Assembly (NCBI GenBank): GCA_028274465.1
Contig: CM051458.1
Coordinates: 80,558,085 to 80,622,084, forward strand
Source: Plantago ovata
Lineage: Eukaryota > Streptophyta > Magnoliopsida > Lamiales > Plantaginaceae
Length of the DNA: 64,000 nucleotides
Direction: 5' to 3'
Of this stretch, positions 44,201 through 55,353 are shown piece by piece. Numbering within the stretch: the first letter of the stretch is position 1; each line of letters begins with the position of its first letter. The notes beneath the pieces were generated by a model. It ran no database searches, was not told where the DNA came from, and saw nothing but the letters and a program-made list of their open reading frames with translations. Both the position numbers and the translations under genes were made by a program.

Positions 44201-47200
44201 CACATCTACAAACCCTACCCCGACCTTCACCAGACCTTCGCTCTGCTACGCGCTAGGTTCAGGGTTCTGCGGGATCAATTTGCGTTTGCATCGTCCACAT
44301 CGGGTGAGTCAATTAAGGTTATCGGATTATGATTAGTGCAATTATTATAATTTGTGTGGGACATGTGGTATGTGCTTACTGTGAATTTGATGAGTTTTTT
44401 TTTTTTGTTTTTGGTAACATTTGGGATGTCAATTGTGCCAATTTGGTTCGCAGTTTTATCATAGACCTCTTTATAATGATGATGCCAAAGTCAAACGTTA
44501 TGAATCGAAGGAGACTGGTTCTGTTCCAAATTTGGTGAGTCAATTAAGGTTCTCAGATTATGATTAGTGCAATTGTTATAATTTTTGTGTGGGATGTGTA
44601 GTGCTTACGGTAAATTTGATGATTTTGTTTTTTTTTTGGGGATGTCATTTGTGCCAATTTGGTTCGCAGATGTATAGTCAACATCTTTGTGATGAAGCCA
44701 AAGAAGTTTGGCATAAAGTGGAGATTCTGGTAACTTTATCTCGACCAGTTTGTTATTTCAAACTAGCATTAAACTCTAGGATTAAGAGTGTAGGCTTTCA
44801 ATGTTATTAGTACGTAAGCATAAAGTAGCTCAATGGGTTTCATGTATGAAGCAAGTAGTTCAGGTGTATTTTTCTGTTTACTTTAGCAGTTTTTGTGGTG
44901 ATTATAGGATTTCTTTCTAGGTTCTTATGATTGTGTTTGAACAATTTCAGAACAACCGTCTCAATAGCGTAACTTCCAGTTCCAGTACTACATCTTCTAC
45001 CTTCTTTATTAGGAAGAAAAATGGAAGTCAAATTATTCAGTATCAATGCAAGACTGAACACTTGATGCCTCTATTGTAAAAAAAGATACGTTTCACACAT
45101 AAATTACAAATTCTGCATTCATGTTGTCATCATTTTCTGAAATATTATCAGAAACAAGAAAACATTGAACTTGATAGAAATGAGATAAACTCCTTGGAGT
45201 TTAGGGTTCTTTCATGCAGCATTGAACCTCAACAAGGTCCAGAAGATAGAATTCTCGATGCTTCACTCTGAACCTTTTCAGTTCCCTCTAAATGCACCAA
45301 ATAGCACACCTGGGATCGTATTCAAAGAATTCTGGAAACTTTAACATGAAAAAAAGCTGAATTGTGTTGTTTGATTTAGCAAATTAAACTTGCTAGGCAT
45401 GCTCTTAGGCCTGTCAATGGGCATGGACCGCCCAGGCCCATGCCCAGACCAACATTAAAACTGCCACTGTAGCTGGCCGGTTTCGGTTCTGGTTTTTATA
45501 CCCGCAACCTGTCAACAACCGGAAACAGTCACCCGCGTCTGAACCAGACCGTTGAACCGGTCCGGTTACGGATTTTACTCTTTTTTTTCTTTTTCCTTCT
45601 TCTTTGTTCATTTTTGTTCTAGGACAAATCTCAGACAACTTTTAGAGAGGAAACCAACCCACACTCAGAAAATTCAGGTCCATCACTCTTGCTTCTTCTG
45701 ATTCGAATCTAAGTTAAGTTTTACTCTGCATTTCAAGTGTTCACCACCTTACATCTAGTTCAGGTCAAACATTGTCCTCCACACATGTGAACAATAATTT
45801 ACAGAAGTTTCCTGTATTGTAAATTTGTTATATTGAATATGTAAACCAATTGTTTGTCGTCTTTCGAATTTCAGGAGGATTCAAATGTTGATATTAAAAA
45901 GAAAAAGAAGGAATCACAAGAAATTTGGCAGGAGGCACTTGCTGCAATGGAAACTGATGAGTTTAAGGATGTCTCAGAATTGCAGGACTTTCATGTTGGA
46001 ATACCTTATGGTGTGTGTAGCACGATTCTTTGTGTGTGGTGATTATATACTTCACATTGGATTCACCACGGCACCTTTTTGTGTTACTTACATCATAGCT
46101 CATGGTTTGTAGGTGCTCTCCTTTCCCTTGGTGGTTTTCTTTCTTTTATGTCCAATGGTAGCACTCCTGCAATAGGGTTTGGTATCGTACTTGGTGGCAC
46201 ACTTTTGGCTCTGAGCATATCAAGTCTGAGACACTGGAAAAATGGCGAGTTGTCAGCCATAATCTCACCCACAATCTTAAAAGGACAGACAGGTGCGTGT
46301 GTTACTGCAAAACAATACATGTATATAATCTACTCTAAATCTTTTGAAGGAATGGAACTTTTTCTATGACAAGATCATTGATATTAGTGCACTGGAGCCT
46401 TTTTTTTTTTTTTTTTGTGTTCAAAATCCTAGAAATATAAAATCACAGTTCTGGTTCTAAAAATTGTACTTGATCTTGTGAGATGTCCACTCTGAAGAAC
46501 TACTGGTTCTAAAAATTGTACTTGACCTCATGAGATGTCCACCCTGAAGAACTATTGGTTCAGTGGTCAACTCTAGTAAAAATCTGGTGTAGAACTCTGG
46601 AGAACTCATACCAACTTTCATGTGGTTTCTGTAACAAAGGAGTGGTGTAAATTGAATTCTTCTTGAAACACCTTGTGTTTATGCATGGATTTATGCTAGA
46701 GTTTCACTAAACTCTGAAGTTATACTTGCGTATTTGATCTGCATTTTTTACTTTCGAAGTACGTCTTTGGACAAGTAGATGACTATCCGGATGTTTGAGA
46801 GTGGACTCCCGGTAATGATTTTTTACTTTTCTTGTCCAAAATCAGCATGCCAGCTTAGGCACTGAATTCTCTCCCCAAAATAAACAAATCCATCCCTACT
46901 CCAAAATTACATTTCGTACATTATCCCTACTAAAAGTTATATTTTTATACATCATACCTACTCGAATTACATTTTCCATACATCATCCCTACTCTACTCT
47001 TCTCTCTCTCACATCCTTACATTAACCCTATAGGTAAACCTATATATTGAAATAAAACCAAATACAAATTTTCAAAACTCAATTCAAATCTTAACTTTCA
47101 ACAAAAAACCCAACTTTCACCGACATAAAAAATTCAATCTCAAAATCCACTACCAAACAACCTGTTTCTGTTTTTGTCATTAGATCTAGTGAATTTGCTC

Positions 47201-48742
47201 TTCCCAGTTAAATTTTCCATTTAATTTCTGTTTCAATTGACAAATCATTTTTGGTTAGCTGTATCTGATTTAACATTAAAATAGTTGTACTCAGTTGTTT
47301 CAGTATTTGTGTAGGATACTTGACTGAAGCTGTACGTTATGGCTTTCTGTAATTATTTCTTGTTGAATATGCTCTGTTATGTGGATGTTGAGTACTTACT
47401 ATTTTCTGATGTTGTTTACGGCCTTCATATGCCCTTTACAACAATCGTGACCATCTTGTTTCTGAGAGAACTGAGCTTGTTGTCTACAGTAAGAACGATT
47501 TTACCTCGGTTATCAAGATATATATTAGTATTGGCAATGTTTTCTGTTTGTGCTGAATTTGGCAAAATTTACTTCTTTGCAGCGGCCATTTATCATAAAT
47601 TTCTTCACAACCCTCATCAGGTTCCCATTCTCTCAATCTCAATATAGTTGTGCATTTTTTTATACAAGAAGCTTTTCTTTTGATTTTTCGTCTCTAATTT
47701 TTCACAAGGTGCGATCTAGATTGTGGTATAGGTGTATAAGAACAGATAAGTATCAGCTGCAGTAACAATCTTTGATCAATACACCATATTCAAATCAATT
47801 GCCTACCTGCTGATATGAAGACTAAATCCATCAAATATTGAACAAAAAACATATACTCACTCCGCCTCCTTGTCTCACAAAACTTTAACCAATTTACTTA
47901 TGTTTTGTAGGCTTCCCACAAAACTTTACCCATTTATTAAAAAAGTTATCCCACATATTAAAAATATTAATTTTTCCATCAGCATTACTAATTTGTCATC
48001 ACACTTCACTTTAACAACTACTTCATTTTCCAATTCAAAAATAACTTATCCCACTAACTGTTTCATTTCCTATATTATTTAAATGTCCCTTCTTAAACCC
48101 AAGTGGCTAAACTTTTTTGTGAGGGAGGGAGTATATTTAATGCAATAGCAGTGTCAGATTCAACTTTTTCTACACAAGTAAATATTCTGTAATCCCTGTG
48201 AACAAGAAGTTACAAGCGTGTTGAAGTTGACTTTGAGCTTTTAGAACCCCCCCCCCCCCCTCTCTCCCCTCTTTCCAAAAATGTTTGATTGCCCAGAACC
48301 AGGATTGCGTTAATGCAAGTGTTGGAGGTAACCGGTGTACAAGTTTCTTCGGACCAATGCTTGCTTGCTTATTCATGAGAATATGCATCTTAAGTTTGAT
48401 TTGACATCACTCCACAAGCACTTTTGGTTTATAAAAAGAGCACAGAAAATACTTGACAAAATCCTTGTTCGGGATCAGTGTTGTATTTCATAGTCCATTG
48501 ACATTTGGCTTTTATCACACAGTGGTGGAGTTGTTGCATTCTTCTTGCATAGGATCATGAGAGATGGAGGGCTGACAAAGAGAAGCAGAGTTAGAAAATT
48601 AGTCCTCATGTCGAGGACCAGGACTCCAGGTAAATTGGTGTTGATACATCTTAAACAGTTCTCTATTTCCAAGGCCCCTTTATATAACGACATGGGATTT
48701 ATCATTTCCAGGAAATCAAAGTCGTGGGTGAAGCATCCTTAG
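43599..48742 (+). CDS. FATTY ACID EXPORT (FAX3/TMEM14-like), chloroplastic, repeat-expanded N-terminus
   Basis: Exons: 43599-44303, 44454-44534, 44670-44729, 45875-46010, 46113-46292, 47442-47488, 47583-47620 and 48523-48742, 488 residues in frame. An alternative end splices 48629 to 48712 and stops at 48731. The TMEM14 core is clear: DFHVGIPYGALLSLGGFLSF, GFGIVLGGTLLALSISSL, ILFLRELSLLS, RPFIINFFTTLIR and GGVVAFFLHRIM, about four hydrophobic helices. FAX proteins move fatty acids across the plastid envelope. The amphipathic linker (KKKKKESQEIWQEALAAMET) fits the FAX1/FAX3 type. Exon 1 encodes five in-frame 40-residue repeats rich in S, T and P, like a transit peptide; without four of them length would be about 328, near the family norm. 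All junctions are canonical except the acceptor before 47442, which reads AA. Confidence 0.85.
46452..46555 (+). repeat. 52-bp tandem duplication in FAX intron 5
   Basis: TGGTTCTAAAAATTGTACTT starts at 46452 and 46504. The units continue in parallel through GAGATGTCCAC and CTGAAGAACTA with a few differences. Confidence 0.9.
47862..48133. mobile_element. MITE with CTCC-type termini in FAX intron 7
   Basis: The left end ACTCACTCCGCCTCCTTG runs into TCTCACAAAACTTT. The right end, AAACTTTTTTGTGAGGGAGG followed by GAGTA, is its diverged inverse. A related partial copy (GTAAAGTTTTGTGAGAC, GAGACAGATGGAGTA) lies at 49118-49186. Confidence 0.7.
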
Positions 48743-49559
48743 CTGTGGGGATGAAGGTCATGGAGCAAAGTATATGACTTACTTATGTGTTTATACTTGG
48801 CAAATGATATAATAGTAATTTCATCTTGAAAATTGAGGGGATGCTTGCGACCTCGTCTTTATGTTTTGTTGAATGTTAAAGATTTGCTAGTTATCTATCT
48901 ATCAAAGGAAACCACCAACTATTCTAAGTCGGCTGTTGTTCTCTAGCGTCCCTAGGAGTATTTATTAAATCCTGCAATTTACTCCTGTCAAACAATGGCA
49001 TCCACAAGCATAAGCAAGAAAATTAAAACTTTCTATCATATCACCTACTCCCAGAGATCTTTATCCATTAGGGTTAGCGTGCAGTTTAATATTAATAGTA
49101 GTTTTAATTTTAGAAAATGGGTAAAGTTTTGTGAGACACCTAAAAATGATAAGTGGGTAAAATTTTCTGAGACAGATGGAGTATATTTTATACGTCACGA
49201 ATTTTATTATTTTTTTTTTTTGAATATTTTGAACCATCTATGAAGCTTGTGAAATAACTCCTTAAATTTTGTAAGGGTACATTACTTATATGGGTTCTCT
49301 TAGTGGCCCTAATAAGAAAATAGGTCACGAATTTTGACTTTTAAAGAACTAATACAGGTCAAACCAGTCTAACAATATCACAACGAAACACACTGAAACT
49401 GAACAACTACACAAAAACAGGCCTTAAGCGGCTAAAATAAAAAGATTTCACATCGTGCTTTTCCAGTCCATTGTATATCCCTTTCTAGCTGTTAGTTCGG
49501 TAGTGTTCCTGTCCCCAACATCAAATAGCATCAAATATTAGACCATTCACATATCTCAA
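48743..49559. other. Intergenic DNA downstream of FAX
   Basis: It contains the FAX 3' flank and, at about 49118-49186, a partial copy of the CTCC-type MITE. No gene is recognised. Confidence 0.5.
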
Positions 49560-50345
49560 ACTAGCCAATGACCCATCGAAACTCGATGGGGAATGAAAAA
49601 ATAAATATATGATTGTAATGTAAATATCTTGTAAATACTCTTACAGAAATGTATTACAACGTGGTTGATACAAACCACAACTATTATTATTGTACGAAAA
49701 ACTATTTCGTAGCCTTTTGTTTCATCTATATATGTACAAGTTATAATTAAGTACATCATGTATCAATGTGTAAGTCATAATGGTAAAAACACATATACTA
49801 AAATCAACATATTCTACTATCCTAGAAATTGAAGCATATTAACTCACAACTTATCAAAGACTTCTTTGAATACTATGTTTGTCGTAGTATCACATACATT
49901 GTCATATTTGTTACAAATTGGAACCCTGAGTCCTTTTCTGCTCATTACAATTGATAGGGAAACATACAACTCTCCATGGTTCAAAACCAGGGTGGACAAA
50001 CAAAGTCCTACGTGTGACAGTGACTGTCCTTGGCTACGATCAATCTCGTGTCATTCCACAACTCCAAAGATTGGTCTATATTACTCAGAAGCAGTATCAT
50101 ACAAGGACCTTTAGCACTATCATACAACATGGTGAACCTTACTTATACTATCTGCACTAAGTTTAGCTACATGATATAACAGGGATGGGTACATACTATT
50201 GACGATAGTTTAGTCCGGGTCAGTAACCTTTCAAATAAGTATATCATTCCTCGACTCGATCTCAATAGGACCATCATTCTCAGTGCTGGAAAAGCCATCT
50301 CCCACCTTAAGTATCCACTTAGAAAATTCTTTGGTCTCTATTCGA
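49560..50345 (-). mobile_element. Helitron remnant: helicase C-terminus and 3' terminus
   Basis: On the minus strand from about 50342, EFSKWILKVGDGFSSTENDG, then IEIESRNDILI, is a PIF1-type Helitron helicase segment. After a gap, IDQSLELWNDTRLIVAKD and FPINCNEQKRTQGSNL continue the family order (NGTRLIV and the NKSQGQTL motif in decayed form). NIVFKEVFDKL followed by a stop ends it at 49844. The element end is diagnostic: CCCATCGA-GTT-TCGATGGG hairpin, TCATTGG, then CTAGT at 49560 followed by T. Rep and the 5' end are missing, and stops break the helicase. Confidence 0.85.
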
Positions 50346-50420
50346 TCTCTGTAGAAGTTGATCCGACCTGAACCAATATAAATGATTAATTAATACATAA
50401 ATATAGTAGAATTGTATAAC

Positions 50421-50840
50421 CAGCCAAAGTCTTGGGAAAGGCTGGATTTCCTCAACTAATGGCAATCCTCAAATTTTTAGACTTGTTTAATAGTGATTTT
50501 TTTATATTTGCGAATTATTTAGATTGTTGCTTAAAATTATAATAAACCATCTTAAAACCGTATGGTAGACTCTTAAAACTATCACATCATCTCTTAAAAC
50601 CACACCGAATGACGTTAAAATCATATGGAAAACTTTCAATACTCACAACTTAAAACCACACCATAACATTTTAAAATCACACCAAATAACATTAAAACCA
50701 TAACGGGAACTTACAATCCTAACAACTGAAAAACCACACCATATACCGCACACGGTCTGACCGGACGGACAGATCTGGTAAGTTAAAAACAGGTATTTCC
50801 ATCGATTTAGGAAAGGTTGGCCTCTCCCTAGACTTTGGCT
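50421..50840. mobile_element. Short TIR element carrying the TTAAAAC motif array
   Basis: CAGCCAAAGTCTTGGGAAAG near 50422 is inverted near 50800-50840 (AAAGGTTGGCCTCTCCC, TAGACTTTGGCT). The interior repeats TTAAAACCACACC and TTAAAATCATA words, as in 1150-1440, and contains GGTCTGACCGG. Confidence 0.6.
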
Positions 50841-51063
50841 TACTCCGTCCATCCACCATTAATCTTCTCATTTTGACTTAAGTCCAAATATTAAGATTTT
50901 ATTAAAGTAATAATATATCATGATGGATGGAAGAGAGAGTGTTCAATAATATGTGTGTAAGTTCATGAGTATTATTTTTAAATTATAAAATAACATGTGT
51001 GAATTGTGATGTCCCAAAATGAAAATGGGAATATGAGAAGATTATAGATATATGGAGGGAGTA
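50841..51063. mobile_element. MITE with TACTCCGTCCATC termini
   Basis: TACTCCGTCCATCCACC, then AATCTTCTCATTTTGAC at the left pairs with the inverse of GAATATGAGAAGATTATAGA and TATGGAGGGAGTA at the right. It is about 223 bp and immediately abuts the preceding TIR element. Confidence 0.75.
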
Positions 51064-51284
51064 AGTGTGTGTTTGGTTACCATGAGGGGTTTGGTGCATT
51101 TTGGAGAGGGATTTGAGACCAAACATTAGAATGGGCTATTGGAGGGATTCGGGTGTATGGAATCCCTCCTATAGTTGTTTGGTTAGAGGGATTTGAAGAA
51201 AAGAGTTTGAGGGATTTGAAACAAATCCCTTTGATGACAGTGTTTTTACACCATCATTCGGGTCTTTTCACCAATTTAACTATC
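51064..51284. repeat. GGGATTT-rich fold-back sequence
   Basis: TGTGTTTGGTTACC, GGAGAGGGATTTGAG, AATCCCTCC and AAATCCCTTT occur in both senses in under 200 bp. This resembles a small palindromic element between the MITE and the Athila LTR. Unclassified. Confidence 0.4.
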
Positions 51285-51713
51285 CTCTTGCATGCATTTT
51301 AGTGCATTTTGTTAGTTAGAATAGTGTCACGTTTTCATTTTCTTTGTTATTTTCAGGATTTAGGTGAAAATCGCACTTTTGGATATGAATCAAGGCGAAC
51401 ATTGAAGTTTTGGTGCAACGAGATCACCCGTGGTGTGTCAAGGAGTATCGGAACATGTTTCCAGGCCAAAAGACCAAGTTTCGGAGCTCAAAACCGTGCC
51501 CAAGGCCAAAATCGAAGAGTTGGAGGAAGAAAGAGCACGGGCAACTCTCTGCCCGTGCCAGGCGCCAGGCGGTCCGCCTGGTGTCCGGCGGTCTGCCTAG
51601 AGGTCGACACTCGAGGTTATCTTACCTCTGCACTACGTGTTTTGTGTAGTTGTGAGTTGCCCTTTGGCTTTCAAACAAATTTATTTGATTGTTCGAGTCT
51701 GACAATCTCGTTC
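51285..51713 (+). mobile_element. Partial Athila-type 5' LTR (3' portion)
   Basis: The sequence ends near CTCGTTCA just before the primer-binding site. It includes CAGGCGCCAGGCGGTCCGCC and CCGGCGGTCTGCC, GC motifs also found inside the element at 54230-54575. The LTR start is not seen; upstream MITE and fold-back sequence may have replaced it. Confidence 0.55.
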
Positions 51714-51718
51714 ATCAA

Positions 51719-51737
51719 ATTGGCGTCGTTGCCGGTG
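51719..51737 (+). other. Primer-binding site, tRNA-Asp type
   Basis: TGGCGTCGTTGCCGGTGA closely resembles the tRNA-Asp-complementary primer site characteristic of Athila-group Ty3 retrotransposons, and it follows the LTR end directly. Confidence 0.8.
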
Positions 51738-51851
51738 ACTTTAACTCCTTTTTACTCTTTAGCTAATTTATATTTTCAGCATTCAATTTCCATAATTTAG
51801 TAGTTTAGTTTGTTTCCCCTTGATACTCACTTGATTCGTTTCAGGTAGTTT

Positions 51852-53990
51852 ATGCGGAGCACGAGATCTAGTTGAATTCTTCTTGTTGAACCTATTGCGG
51901 AGATTGATAGGGTATATCATCAAAGGAAGCAAGATAGTGCTAGAGCTGAAGTAGTGGATGAAGATTTTTCTGATTCTCTGCAAGAGATTTTTAAGCAATC
52001 TGATTCTTGGGAAGGTTTTGTGATGGCTCGCCCACTTTTGAAATCATGGGTTCAATCCAACCAGGAACGAATGAGAGGTCCGGCTATTGTTCTTTCTGCT
52101 GCAACTCGTGATTTGGAGATTAAGAATCACATGCTCCAGCAGCTTCCGAAGTTCTATGGGTTGGCTAGGGAGGATGTTATGTGATTCTTGAATGACATTG
52201 AGGATTTCATTAACAATCTTCCAAGGCCTGGAGCAGGGATTACGGATGATGAGCTGAGGATGAAGGTTTTTGCTATGGGGCTTGGCGATAAAGCAAAAGC
52301 ATGGTTAGGCTCTCTGGAGGCTGGTTCACTCGACACCTGGGCTAAGATGTTTTCTGCTTTTATGGAGAAATATTTTCCCCATACTCTGACTACCGCACTA
52401 AAGGCGCAAATTATTGATTTCAAGCAAGACTATGATGAAACCATCTACACTGCTCTCGAGAGGTTCAAAGACCTCATGAACAAGTTCCCACACCATGGGA
52501 TTGAACTTTTTGATTTTGTCCAGCACTTCTACAATGGGCTCACATATGAGAGCCAACAGGTTATGGATTTCCAGTGCGGTGGAAATATTTGGGAGGAGAC
52601 CGCTGAAGATGTGTGGGCTTATTTTGAAAGGCTCGCGAAGGGATCTCAATTCAAGGATCCAAGGGGCATGAACACGAGGCGTGGAACTGAAGTTCCAGCA
52701 AAACTCGAGGTTCAGTTGAGTGGTGTGAGTGGGGATAGGTTTGATGGCTTCGCCAATGAGATGAGGCAGGCCCTTAAGAGCTCGATGGGGCAGGCTCTTT
52801 CCAATGAGGTTTGCAGGGTATGCAAGAACTATGGGCATGGGGCTCATATGTGTAGGTCCGACCTAGCAAACGATGGTGTTTATTGGGTAGAAGCAGGAGA
52901 AGAAGAGGTGTTTGCTGCAGAATTTGGGGAGGCTGGCTATGGGCAAGATGGTAGGAATCCGCGTGGTGGGTATTGGAAGAAGGGGTTCCCAAGCAACCAA
53001 GGTTATGCACCTCCAAACCAGACCTATGGACCTAACCAAGACCGTAGTAATCTCAACTACGGTAATGATCATTGTGAAAACCCTACTCCTAGAACCGAAA
53101 CACCTAAGTCCAAGTCAGCTGCTCTCTTGGACACTTTGCAGAAGATGGTTGATAACACCCAATGATTTATGAAGAGGTATGAAGAAGACTCGGAGAAGAC
53201 GAGGGGTAGGCTTGATCAATTGGAGGCAAGTACTAGGCTTGCTCACCAAAAGATGCAAGAGATGATCGACCGTGGAGCAAGTAAGGAGCAAGGGAAGTTG
53301 CCTAACACGGAGAAGTCGATGTCGATAACCTTGGTAGGAGACCTTCCTGTGGAGATCACCATTAAGAAGGTTGCTGAGGGCAAGTGTTGTGCACAAGGTG
53401 AGCCTCCTTTGGACAAGGAGGAAGATAAGGGCCTGGGATTCGATGTGAGTGATGAGGAGAATGAAGATCCCGAACCAATCCCTGATATCTTTGATGTTAA
53501 GGTTGGGATAGGTGGCCTCGATGATGTCCGTGCTACACTAGATACGGGAGCATTCTCTAATGTTCTCCCAATGAATCTGGGAGAGCTAGAGAAGCACAAG
53601 GCCATTGTGCAACTGGCGGATGGATCCTTTGTGAGGCCGGAAGGTGCTGTTCGAAATGTGCTAATGAGGATTGGTGGCACTTCTGTTTACACCAGTTTCG
53701 TGGTGATGCCGGCATCGCGGTGTGGAATGAATGATGTGGTTCTTTTAGGAAGAGCTTTCTTGACCAAGGTGCGATCTGTGATCGACACCTACATGGGATC
53801 TTGCACCATTGTGGTAGATGGAAAGCAATATACGTTGCAAGCCAATTCTGATCATCAAGTTCATTCCATTGATTCTCACCCCATAAGCTTTTTTGGCCTT
53901 GCTGCGTTTGTTCACTCTCATTCTCAGGTACTAGGTATGAGAAAGAGATCCATGAGGGGGAAGTCTAGTACCCGTCTGGAAAGGAACTGA
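51852..53990 (+). pseudogene. Athila-type gag-protease with three in-frame UGA stops
   Basis: One continuous frame from ATG at 51852 to 53990 (713 codons) is interrupted only by TGA at 51873, 52182 and 53163. Gag contains AKAWLGSLEAGSLDTW, KYFPHTLTTALKAQIIDFKQ and the zinc knuckle CRVCKNYGHGAHMC (CX2CX4HX4C). The downstream part has the retroviral-type aspartic protease motif TLDTGAFSNVLP and VVLLGRAFL. Reverse transcriptase, RNase H and integrase do not follow: the frame ends soon after the protease. All three stops are one transition from CGA arginine. The element cannot move alone. Confidence 0.9.
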
Positions 53991-54036
53991 AGAACGAGAA
54001 GAAGTCGAGTCAGAGACTAATAAACAATGGCGCTTT

Positions 54037-54052
54037 CCGGGAGGCAACCCGG
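54037..54052 (+). repeat. CCGGGAGGCAACCCGG hairpin between gag-pro and env-position ORF
   Basis: A five-base GC stem with a short loop, embedded in GGCGCTTTCCGGGAGGCAAC. A GGGAGGCAACCC-type element is a familiar landmark downstream of pol in Athila-group elements. Its presence directly after protease shows that pol was lost between. Confidence 0.6.
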
Positions 54053-54229
54053 AGTTTTATTGCTTTCTTGCATTGCATGCATACATCGAACAATTTGTTT
54101 TTTGATAAGTTTTTGCTAGTTTGTGTAATGTTTTGTGATTCTTGTATGTGTTTGAGTGAAGTTTTTCGAGTGCGTGAGGAAAAGGTTTTGGAGTGAAAAT
54201 TTAGTGAGACGGGCCGAAAAAATTCGGCC

Positions 54230-54575
54230 CCCAGCCTCTGTAAGTGGGAGGCGCACCGCCTCCCATGGGGGGCGGTCCGCCCCCCCACCTCCATAGAGAT
54301 AGCGGCTCCCTGGCGGTGAGAGGCGCACCGCCTCCCATGGGGGGTGGACCGCCCCACACCTCAAGAGAGTTGGCGACTCTGTGGAGGTGAGAGACGGACC
54401 GCCGCCCATGGGGGGTGGTCCGCCCCCCACTCGCAGAAAGCCGGGCTTTCTGCAGGTGAGAGGCGGACCGCGCCATGTGGGGCGGTGCGCCCCTCAACGC
54501 CCGAGAGTTTAAAACTCTCGGGCGATGTGGGGCGCACCGCCTCCCACCTGGGACGGTCCGCCCCACAGCTCCAGA
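54230..54575 (+). repeat. GGCGGTCCGCC palindrome array in the Athila element
   Basis: About five degenerate 60-80-bp units each contain GAGGCGCACCGCC or GAGGCGGACCGC, CATGGGGGG and CGGTCCGCCCC. Extra hairpins separate them: AAAGCCGGGCTTT, and a 23-bp perfect palindrome centred in GAGAGTTTAAAACTCTC (54500-54522). The minus ORFs across it are shadows of the repeat. Confidence 0.85.
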
Positions 54576-54599
54576 TTTCATAAAAACGGGACTTAGTCC

Positions 54600-55353
54600 C
54601 TATTTTCCTCCATTCTTCATCCTTTCTCTTCCTCTTACTCCCAAAATCGAAAATTCTTCAAAAACCTTCTCTCTTCCGTAATTCTTCCAATCCTCCACCA
54701 AATCTTGTGTTCTTTAGTTTGAATCGAAGCCCCTAACGTGCTCATCATTCTCATCCGAACAAATCTCTTCACACTTCATCAAATTTCCAGATTTGAGGTA
54801 ACCTCTCAAGAACCCTAATTTTCGAAATTTGGGGGTTTCAATTCTTGATTTTTGCTTCAATTCAGCTTATATGTTGTATGGGTTGCTTGTTTGTGTGTTT
54901 ATTAACTTATTTCTCTATCAATTGCATGCTTAATTTTGTTGGGATTGTTGAATTGGGGCTTTATCTCAATTAGGATTTCTAAGTCTTGATTGGATTGTTT
55001 TAATTCTTTCATTCCTTATTAAATTTGAGCAAATTGATATGATGATTATAGATTACTTGGTAGAACACTTGATTGGATAGATTGTGAGTTTTTGGTGATT
55101 TTCGCCCTATGATATCTATGTTGCCTTATGAATTTGAGGTTATTCGTTGCCTAGCATGAGCTTTGATTGAGATATAGTACATGATTGTGATGAATTGCAT
55201 GATTGTTCTTAACATAGGTTAGCTAGACTAGAACATGGGTTAAGGGAGTAGAATTAGTCGAAGTTGATACTCGATTACTTGCACACATTGCATTTGCATT
55301 AGCATATCGTTTTTTGTTGAGTACAAGATACTAATTTCTGCGTTTCAGGTACC
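54600..55353 (+). promoter_or_regulatory. Probable leader exon and 551-bp intron before the env-position ORF
   Basis: A pyrimidine-rich leader (about 54600-54797) ends TTTGAG/GTAACC. The following 551 bp are T-rich. They end with the optimal branch site TACTAAT at 55329-55335 and acceptor TTTCAG at 55348, five bases before ATG 55354. This is the arrangement of an independent or spliced transcript for the downstream ORF. Confidence 0.65.

Noticed and set aside
43589..44230. Antisense 213-codon ORF across the FAX repeats
   Set aside because: The repeat period is a multiple of three, so an open frame on one strand is copied on the other. There is no start context, domain or exon structure.
44940..45079. 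Possible extra FAX exon after AATTTCAG at 44950
   Set aside because: It has a good acceptor but runs into a stop without a donor. Exon 3 joins the exon at 45875 in phase and matches the family better.
54010..54581. Overlapping ORFs on both strands with PHGRR-like repeats
   Set aside because: These are translations of the GC palindrome array in the Athila element, open because GC-rich repeats lack stops.
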